Source: Bryobacterales bacterium
GTDB taxonomy: Bacteria; Acidobacteriota; Terriglobia; Bryobacterales; Bryobacteraceae
NCBI GenBank assembly: GCA_030838885.1
Contig: JAUZEU010000414.1
Coordinates: 1-6,778, forward strand
DNA: 6,778 bases
Reading direction: 5' to 3'
Positions within the stretch are counted from its first letter, which is position 1, and every line of letters begins with the position of its first letter. The translations under genes and the position numbers were made by a program. Shown here piece after piece: positions 1 through 4,289 of this stretch. Below the pieces are notes generated by a model. It saw only the letters and a list, made by a program, of their open reading frames with translations. It was not told the DNA's origin and did no database searches.

Positions 1-236
1 TTCTCGCCCTTGGTAAAGGTTGGGCCGGGATTGGGTGGCGCCCCACGACCTCCGCCTGCGAGTTGGGGAATGTCACCGCCCCGAAGGCCCACGGATTCCG
101 CCTTCGGTGCGAGCAGACGGAATGTCACGTGGTGATCGGGCAATACCTCGGGAGAGATCACCTGTGGTGCTTGCGGAGCCTGCGCGAATGCCTGCGCTGC
201 GAACAGCACCGGTGCAAAAAGTACATTTCTTTTCAT
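1..236 (-). CDS. Secreted esterase-like protein, N-terminal fragment (runs off left edge)
   Basis: Seventy-eight codons are visible. Residues 1-19 form a signal peptide: basic KRN start, hydrophobic stretch, then an AFA-Q type cleavage site. A short Pro/Gln/Ala linker follows. Residues 26-57 contain ISPEVLPDHHVTFRLLAPKA, which resembles the N-terminal immunoglobulin-like (E-set) module in front of the alpha/beta-hydrolase domain of secreted enterochelin/feruloyl-esterase-like proteins. Residues 60-72 are a Gly/Pro-rich insert (AGGGRGAPPNPGP). The catalytic domain with its Ser-His-Asp residues would lie beyond the window, so the function is inferred from the N-terminus only. ATG at 236 was chosen because it places the KR pair at the start of the signal peptide. 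An in-frame ATG at 263 would add nine residues (MISSRQVFG) and cannot be excluded. Neither start has a strong ribosome binding site. The gene is divergent from the RRM gene at 376. Confidence 0.65.
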   Translation of the reverse strand, partial: MKRNVLFAPVLFAAQAFAQAPQAPQVISPEVLPDHHVTFRLLAPKAESVGLRGGDIPQLAGGGRGAPPNPGPTFTKGE

Positions 237-375
237 GCCGAAGACCTGCCTGGAAGAGATCATATACCCGTGTCTTCTATCAGTGGTACTCTTAGAGAGC
301 ATTTGACTGTCCCTTCAGTTCAGGTCCGCTAAACCTTCCCGAATTGGTCCGCTCTCAAATCAGAAAGAAAATCGA
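237..375. promoter_or_regulatory. Divergent intergenic region between esterase and RRM genes
   Basis: This 139-bp gap must contain the promoters of both divergent genes. On the plus strand TTGACT at 303-308 matches the -35 consensus in 5 of 6 bases, but the best following -10 (GCTAAA, 328-333) is poor and 19 bp away. On the minus strand TATGAT (264-259) is a possible -10 for the esterase without a convincing -35. The RRM start at 376 is preceded by purine-rich AGAAAGAAAA (362-371) rather than a classical GGAGG site. Promoter positions are therefore only suggestions. Confidence 0.35.
323..353. repeat. 8-bp direct repeat GGTCCGCT, two copies, 23-bp period
   Basis: GGTCCGCT occurs at 323-330 and again at 346-353, just upstream of the RRM start codon. 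The 23-bp period is about two helical turns, which would put both copies on one face of the DNA. That suits a tandem regulator site, but two 8-mers in GC-rich DNA can arise by chance. Confidence 0.35.
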
Positions 376-699
376 ATGAAAAACATCTTTGTAGGGAATC
401 TGAGCTTCGGCTCCACCGAGCAGGATATCCGCTCACTCTTTGAGACGTACGGCAAGGTCGACCGCGTCAGCATCGTTACCGATCGCGAATCCGGCCAGCC
501 CCGCGGCTTCGGCTTCGTCGAGATGAGCGACGATGGCGAAGGCGAACGCGCTATTGCAGCCATCAACGGACATGAAGTTGGCGGTCGCGCCCTGAACGTG
601 AATGAAGCAAAACCGAAGTCGAGCAGCGGCGGCGGCGGTGGTGGCCGTGGGGGCGCGGGCGGCGGCGGTGGTTACGGCGCCCGCAAGCAGCGCTGGTAG
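376..699 (+). CDS. RRM-domain RNA-binding protein with Gly-rich tail
   Basis: This is a 107-residue protein with one RNA recognition motif over residues 2-79. RNP2 is IFVGNL (4-9) and RNP1 is RGFGFVEM (43-50), with the aromatic residues F5, F45 and F47 that stack on RNA bases. Residues 82-101 are a Gly/Ser-rich tail with a single Arg, followed by the basic end ARKQRW. This matches the small bacterial Rbp-type RRM proteins known in cyanobacteria, Acidobacteria and others, where several are cold-induced and bind single-stranded RNA. A cytoplasmic RNA chaperone or post-transcriptional regulator is the likely role, but its RNA targets are unknown. The gene stands alone: it is divergent from the esterase and convergent with the large minus-strand operon. 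The start is the first ATG of the frame and begins directly at the first beta strand, as usual for the family. Confidence 0.93.
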   Translation: MKNIFVGNLSFGSTEQDIRSLFETYGKVDRVSIVTDRESGQPRGFGFVEMSDDGEGERAIAAINGHEVGGRALNVNEAKPKSSSGGGGGGRGGAGGGGGYGARKQRW

Positions 700-705
700 T
701 TTTTC

Positions 706-723
706 GGCGGCCTACGGGCCGCC
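706..723 (+). terminator. Perfect 7-bp hairpin with TACG loop just after the RRM gene
   Basis: GGCGGCC (706-712) and GGCCGCC (717-723) pair perfectly around TACG. As RNA this is a C(UACG)G loop, one of the exceptionally stable UNCG tetraloops. It begins 6 nt after the RRM stop codon. No U tract follows; the run of five Ts (700-704) lies before the stem instead. It could therefore be a U-less terminator or a 3'-end stabiliser rather than a standard intrinsic terminator. Confidence 0.45.
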
Positions 724-808
724 CTGGGCACCAAATCTCCGGTGGCGAACTCGCGCCCTTGCGCGTGAACTTGATTTCGTCACCGGAGATCTCTCCTGCG
801 TATTCCTG
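711..808 (-). pseudogene. Degraded C-terminal tail, copy 2 (frameshifted)
   Basis: Read on the minus strand, 808-758 gives QEYAGEISGDEIKFTRK. A shift in frame near 756 is then needed to continue as REFATGDLVPRAAR (755-714). Joined, this resembles the last 30 or so residues that I recall from many acidobacterial secreted beta-rich proteins, roughly 'G-x-I-x-G-D-E-I-K-F-T-R-K-x-x-E-F-A-T-E-E-x-V-A-x-R'. No start codon with a full-length gene is present: the frame is closed by a TAA about 50 nt upstream of the matching part. I cannot name the parent family. The match is from memory and from its similarity to the copy at 1007-1083. The frame break and isolation argue for a gene remnant rather than a working peptide. 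Confidence 0.45.
735..790. repeat. Long inverted repeat, 15-bp stem, between convergent genes
   Basis: ATCTCCGGTGGCGAA (735-749) pairs with TTCGTCACCGGAGAT (776-790) over 15 positions with one G-T wobble. The outer 10 bp are perfect. Inside the loop, CGCGC (752-756) and GCGCG (761-765) form a second 5-bp stem around CCTT. It may act as a bidirectional transcription barrier between the convergent RRM and oxidoreductase genes, although neither side has a clear T tract. It overlaps the degraded coding remnant at 711-808, so the palindrome may be partly accidental. Confidence 0.5.
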
Positions 809-825
809 ACTCCTAATCAGACGCA
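797..825. repeat. Interrupted hairpin TGCGT-CTGA / TCAG-ACGCA
   Basis: TGCGT (797-801) pairs with ACGCA (821-825), and CTGA (806-809) pairs with TCAG (817-820). A 4-nt bulge (ATTC, 802-805) interrupts one side and the loop is 7 nt. It is the third hairpin in a row after 706-723 and 735-790. Taken alone it is weak. Confidence 0.3.
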
Positions 826-826
826 T

Positions 827-1006
827 ATAGATTTCAGGCTTAGATTCCGGGTGCCGACCTTAGTCGCCGCACCGTGGAGCCGCGGCCCGACCGCATATGA
901 CGCCAAGGGCGTGCCGGTATCCAGATCCCTCAGATCATGTTCAAAAACCCGGTCCTGTAGCTCTCGATCTGATGATCGTTGAAGAGCATGGCGGGTTCGA
1001 AGCGCC
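827..1006. other. Non-coding stretch between the two tail remnants
   Basis: I see no intact gene, RNA gene or clear terminator here. A 19-codon frame on the minus strand (989-930, starting MLFNDHQ) has no ribosome binding site and no recognisable family. The sequence may be more of the decayed gene that supplied the flanking tails, too altered to recognise. Confidence 0.5.
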
Positions 1007-1083
1007 TTATTTCGCGCGCCTCGCTACCAGCTCTTCGGAGGCGAATTCTGCGAGTTTGCGCATGAACTACCGAAGATCTTGCC
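1007..1083 (-). pseudogene. Degraded C-terminal tail, copy 1 (frameshifted)
   Basis: On the minus strand, 1083-1069 reads GKIFG. After a loss of bases and change of frame, 1063-1007 reads MRKLAEFASEELVARRAK followed by TAA. This parallels copy 2 at both protein and DNA level: GATCTTCGGT against GATCTCCGGT, and TTCATGCGCAA against TTCACGCGCAA. It appears to lack about 8 nt between the glycine loop and the FTRK part. It lies 53 nt beyond the stop codon of the molybdopterin subunit gene, on the same strand. An 18-residue peptide from the ATG at 1063 is possible on paper, but no ribosome binding site is seen. A remnant of a lost gene is the better reading. Confidence 0.45.
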
Positions 1084-1135
1084 TGTGTTTGATACGGACT
1101 GTCGTGCCGTTGCCAGTGCGAGTCGCTGATTGTAA

Positions 1136-3253
1136 TTACGCAAGGTCCTCGGGCCGGATGGGCAGGCGGCGAAGGCGTTTCCCTGTGGCCGCGAAGATTG
1201 CATTCGCCACAGCCGGAGCGAGCGGGGGAACAGAAGCTTCGCCCACGCCACCGGGATGATTATCGGTCTCCACAATGTGGACGTCGATCTGCGGCATCTC
1301 GTCAATGCGGAGCACCTCATATGTATTGAAGTTGCCCTGCTGCACTCGGCCTTTATCGATGGTGATCGCACCCTTCAGCGACGCCGAAAGCCCATAAACA
1401 ATGCCGCTTTCGATCTGCTGCGTGATGATTGCCGGGTTTACGATGTGGCCACAATCGACCGCACAAACTACGCGGTGCACCTTAAGCTTTCCTTTATCCA
1501 CCGATACCTCAGCCACCATCGCCGTGAAGCTGCCGATATTGTTGACCAGCGCAACACCCTGATGGCGTCCGGCCGGCGGTTTCCCCCAGTTCGACTTTTC
1601 CGCGACCTTGTCGAGCACGGCCCGAAGACGAGGCGAGTTGCCCAGCATCCGGCGCCTGAGCTCCACGGGATCCTTGCCGCCTGCAGCCGCGAGTTCGTCG
1701 ATGAACGCCTCAGCAAAGAATGTGTTTTGGGTGTACCCAACGGCGCGCCAGAATGTGGTGGGAATGCCGGGGTCGGCCTTGCGCCAGTCCACCTGAATGT
1801 TCGGGATGGTGTATTCGAGGGTATGAATGCCTTCGACGGCGGTGGAATCGACCGCACCCGGACGTCCGCCAAAGAATGACGGGCAGGCGACTTTGGCGGT
1901 CAGCGCAACAGGCCACCCTTCCGCATCGACGCCGCCACTGAACTTCACATAGGAGGCAGGGCGATACAGATCATGCTGCATGTCGTCTTCACGCGACCAT
2001 GTGAGCTTCACCGGAGTACCCGGCATGGTCTTCGCGATCTCCACGGCTTCCGAGATGTAATCCACACCGCCGCGCCGGCCGAAGCCGCCACCCATGAACA
2101 GCGTGTTCAGCTTTACCTGCTCCGGCTTCAGACCGGTGATTTGCGCAGCGGCATTGCGGCCACCCGCCTGCATCTGCGTGGGAGCCCAGATCTCGCAGCT
2201 ATCAGCCCGCACAACGGCCGTGCAGTTCATGGGCTCCATGGGCGAGTGCGACTGGAACGGGGCTTCGTAAACAGCGTCCACCTTTTTAGCCGCACTTGCG
2301 AGAGCGTGTTCGGCGTCGCCGGTCTTCTTCGCGACCGCTCCCGGCTGCTGCTGCACGTAATCGGCGAACATTTTGCTGATGCCGGCGCTGTTGACGCTGG
2401 CGACCGGACCTTCGTCCCACTTGACTTCGAGTGCCTTGCGTCCCTGCATAGCTGCCCAGGTGTTTTCACCGATGACAGCTACCCCGTTCGGCACCTGCAC
2501 AACACTCTTCACACCCGGGACAGCCTTCGCTTTGGTGGCGTCGAAACTTGCGACCTTGCCACCGAATACAGGGCAGCGGGCAAGCACCGCGAACACCATG
2601 CCGGGCACAACGGCATCCAGACCGAACTTCGCCTTGCCGTTGACCTTGTCGCGGGTGTCCAGACGCTTGACGGATTTGCCAATGTACTTAAACTGCTTCG
2701 GATCTTTCAGCGGGACGCCGGAGGGCACGGGCAGTACAGAAGCGGCTTCCGACAGGCTGCCATACCTGAAGCGCGCGCCACTGGCCGGATTCACGACAAA
2801 GCCGGTATCCGTGCGCAACTGAGCTTTATCAACGTTCCACTTCTGCGCGGCGGCATCGATCAGCATTGCCCGCGCAGATGCGCCCGCCTGGCGAAGAGGT
2901 GTCCAGCAGGTGCGAATACTCTGACTGCCAAACACTCCCTGCATGCCATAGAGCGCCGGATCCACAGGAGCGAATTCCGTGCGCACCTTCTTCCAGTCGC
3001 AATCCAGCTCTTCAGCCAACAACTGGGAAAGCGAGGTGACCGTGCCCTGCCCCATTTCGGCCTTGGTGATGATGAAGGTGACCGAATCGTCGGCCCCGAT
3101 GTGGATATATGCGTTGGGTTTCGCTGGGACTGTGCCGCGACCCTGCGCCAGCACGCGGGAGCTTTCGGGCAAAGCCAGACCAACGAGCAGGCCAAGACCG
3201 GTGCGAAGGAAATCGCGCCGGTTTGCACTGGGGTTGACTACTGTGGTGCTCAT
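1136..3253 (-). CDS. iorB: Molybdopterin-binding subunit of xanthine-dehydrogenase-family oxidoreductase (IorB type), Tat-exported
   Basis: This 705-residue large subunit of a molybdenum hydroxylase resembles isoquinoline 1-oxidoreductase beta subunit. Such enzymes add water-derived oxygen to N-heterocycles or aldehydes and pass electrons to the [2Fe-2S] partner. A twin-arginine signal starts at N-RRDFLR (11-17), followed by a hydrophobic segment to about residue 30. MGQG (67-70) and HSPMEPMNCTA (336-346) are cofactor-region motifs. Residues ~205-285 form the a/b hammerhead domain. GGGFGRR (388-394) and CGHIVNP (601-607) are further family motifs. GGVGEASVPPLAPAVANAI (668-686) carries the predicted catalytic glutamate E672. 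Length and motifs suggest an intact enzyme; the molybdenum cofactor is probably the cytosine dinucleotide form, as in the family. Its ATG overlaps the IorA stop (ATGA, 3253-3250), and AAGGGG (3266-3261) lies 7 nt upstream. The substrate is unknown; the gene symbol is by similarity. No cofactor-maturation gene is in view. Confidence 0.92.
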   Translation of the reverse strand: MSTTVVNPSANRRDFLRTGLGLLVGLALPESSRVLAQGRGTVPAKPNAYIHIGADDSVTFIITKAEMGQGTVTSLSQLLAEELDCDWKKVRTEFAPVDPALYGMQGVFGSQSIRTCWTPLRQAGASARAMLIDAAAQKWNVDKAQLRTDTGFVVNPASGARFRYGSLSEAASVLPVPSGVPLKDPKQFKYIGKSVKRLDTRDKVNGKAKFGLDAVVPGMVFAVLARCPVFGGKVASFDATKAKAVPGVKSVVQVPNGVAVIGENTWAAMQGRKALEVKWDEGPVASVNSAGISKMFADYVQQQPGAVAKKTGDAEHALASAAKKVDAVYEAPFQSHSPMEPMNCTAVVRADSCEIWAPTQMQAGGRNAAAQITGLKPEQVKLNTLFMGGGFGRRGGVDYISEAVEIAKTMPGTPVKLTWSREDDMQHDLYRPASYVKFSGGVDAEGWPVALTAKVACPSFFGGRPGAVDSTAVEGIHTLEYTIPNIQVDWRKADPGIPTTFWRAVGYTQNTFFAEAFIDELAAAGGKDPVELRRRMLGNSPRLRAVLDKVAEKSNWGKPPAGRHQGVALVNNIGSFTAMVAEVSVDKGKLKVHRVVCAVDCGHIVNPAIITQQIESGIVYGLSASLKGAITIDKGRVQQGNFNTYEVLRIDEMPQIDVHIVETDNHPGGVGEASVPPLAPAVANAIFAATGKRLRRLPIRPEDLA

Positions 3254-3717
3254 GCTTTTGCCCCTTTAATCTCCGCCGCCCGATGGATCGCCCGGCGAAT
3301 CTGCGAGTATGTTCCGCAACGGCAGATGTTGCCGCGCATCGCTTCGTCAATGTCGGCGTCAGTCGGTTTCGCCGTCTTCGCCAGAAGCGAGGCAGCCGCC
3401 ATCAACTGGCCGGACTGGCAGTAGCCGCATTGCGGCACATCCTCCTCGATCCACGCCTGCTGCACGGGATGGGTGGTGTCGGCGGACAGGCCCTCAATAG
3501 AGGTAACGGTCTTGCCCGCGATACCCGAAACCGGTGTGATGCAGGAGCGTACGGCGCTTCCATTCACGTGAACGGTGCAGGCGCCGCACAGCGCCATGCC
3601 GCAGCCAAACTTTGTACCCGTCATGCCGAGGGTGTCGCGCAAGACCCAAAGAAGCGGGGTTTGCGGGTTCACGTCAACGGTTTGTTTGCCCCCGTTGAGG
3701 GTAAAAGTAATGGCCAT
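3250..3717 (-). CDS. iorA: [2Fe-2S] iron-sulfur subunit (IorA type)
   Basis: This 155-residue small subunit of the molybdenum hydroxylase carries electrons from the molybdenum site out of the enzyme. Residues 1-75 form a plant-ferredoxin-like domain with cluster ligands C39, C44, C47 and C59 (C-x4-C-x2-C-x11-C). Residues ~80-150 form the four-helix domain with C97-GY-C100 and C132-R-C134. All eight cysteines are present and the length is typical. It has no export signal of its own; in this family the small subunit is thought to fold in the cytoplasm and be carried out with the Tat-signalled partner. The start is fixed by a strong ribosome binding site six bases upstream. It ends in a 4-nt overlap with the large subunit gene, indicating coupled translation. 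No heme or FAD subunit is encoded next to it, so the final electron acceptor is not apparent. Confidence 0.94.
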   Translation of the reverse strand: MAITFTLNGGKQTVDVNPQTPLLWVLRDTLGMTGTKFGCGMALCGACTVHVNGSAVRSCITPVSGIAGKTVTSIEGLSADTTHPVQQAWIEEDVPQCGYCQSGQLMAAASLLAKTAKPTDADIDEAMRGNICRCGTYSQIRRAIHRAAEIKGAKA

Positions 3718-3723
3718 TTAAAG

Positions 3724-3729
3724 CTCCTA
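3724..3729 (-). promoter_or_regulatory. Ribosome binding site of iorA, sharing bases with the DUF2911 stop codon
   Basis: On the minus strand TAGGAG reads 3729-3724: TAG is the DUF2911 stop and AGGAG (3728-3724) is the Shine-Dalgarno core, 6 nt before the iorA ATG. A ribosome finishing the upstream gene would sit on this site, which favours coupled translation and confirms the chosen start. Confidence 0.75.
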
Positions 3730-4266
3730 TTTGACTGTGAACGGAACGGATGCTACGTGAGACTCCCAGGCAAGTTGCAGTTTGCCCTTCTTACCGCCTT
3801 CATCAGACAAAGTATATTTCAGATTTTCGACGGTGGCCGGGGGCTTGCTCATGTTCATCTTGACGCGCCCCAGATCCTGACCAGGCTGGTAAGTGAGACC
3901 CCACTGGCCGGTCTGCTTATTGATGATAAGTTCCCAATGGTCAGGGTCCTTCGTGTTGATGTAAAGCGTGTAGTCGCCCTTGGGCACCGCGAGACCCGCT
4001 ACATCGAGATCGGCATCGGTGTGAAAAGCAGTCGCAGAGTTCGCGCCTGCGCGCCAGATCGGATAATTCGGGTCGTGGGAAATCAGGTTTCCATCACCGA
4101 AGATCTTGCGCCCGCGAACCGCTGGCGCAGCGTACTTAATGGTAATGGTCTTGCCGCCGATGGTGGCGGTTTCGGTGGCCGCCGGGCTCTGGGCAGAGGC
4201 GACGCCTGTCGTTATACCTGAGGAAAAGAGCAGCGCGGCGGCTGTAAAGGTCAATAATGATTTCAT
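3727..4266 (-). CDS. DUF2911-family secreted protein
   Basis: This 179-residue protein has a signal peptide at 1-25 (MKSLLTFTAAALLFSSGITT, then an A-S-A-Q cleavage site). The DUF2911 domain fills the rest. Family-type motifs are RGRKIFGD (51-58), WRAGAN (71-76), GDYTLY (97-102), ELIINKQTGQWG (112-123), DLGRV (131-135), LQLAWE (163-168) and the end SVPFTVK. The family is widespread in Acidobacteriota and Bacteroidota, is predicted to be a beta-rich secreted domain, and has no established biochemical role. ATG at 4266 was chosen because it starts the signal peptide. The same frame stays open to an ATG at 4407, but that would run into the PIG-L gene and put charged residues before the signal. 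No strong ribosome binding site precedes 4266, so re-initiation after the PIG-L stop 23 nt upstream is likely. The stop codon overlaps the iorA ribosome binding site. Confidence 0.92.
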   Translation of the reverse strand: MKSLLTFTAAALLFSSGITTGVASAQSPAATETATIGGKTITIKYAAPAVRGRKIFGDGNLISHDPNYPIWRAGANSATAFHTDADLDVAGLAVPKGDYTLYINTKDPDHWELIINKQTGQWGLTYQPGQDLGRVKMNMSKPPATVENLKYTLSDEGGKKGKLQLAWESHVASVPFTVK

Positions 4267-4289
4267 AATGGTCGTCTTTGAAGTTATCA

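Noticed and set aside
628..672. G-quadruplex in the Gly-rich coding repeat
   Set aside because: Only two runs of three or more G are present, so at best a weak two-layer structure; codon use for glycine explains it.
602..982. 126-codon plus-strand frame overlapping the RRM tail
   Set aside because: It is out of frame with the RRM gene, Ala/Arg-rich from the GGC repeats, and has no motif.
930..989. 19-codon minus-strand frame starting MLFNDHQIESY
   Set aside because: No ribosome binding site, no recognisable family, and it lies within decayed sequence.
948..1006. tRNA-like pieces (GTAGCTC, GGGTTCGAA)
   Set aside because: There is no anticodon arm between them, the arms do not pair properly and no acceptor stem is present.
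1973..3424. 483-codon open frame on the plus strand opposite iorB/iorA
   Set aside because: It lies wholly antisense to two genes with complete family motifs, has no recognisable domain and reflects GC-rich codon bias.
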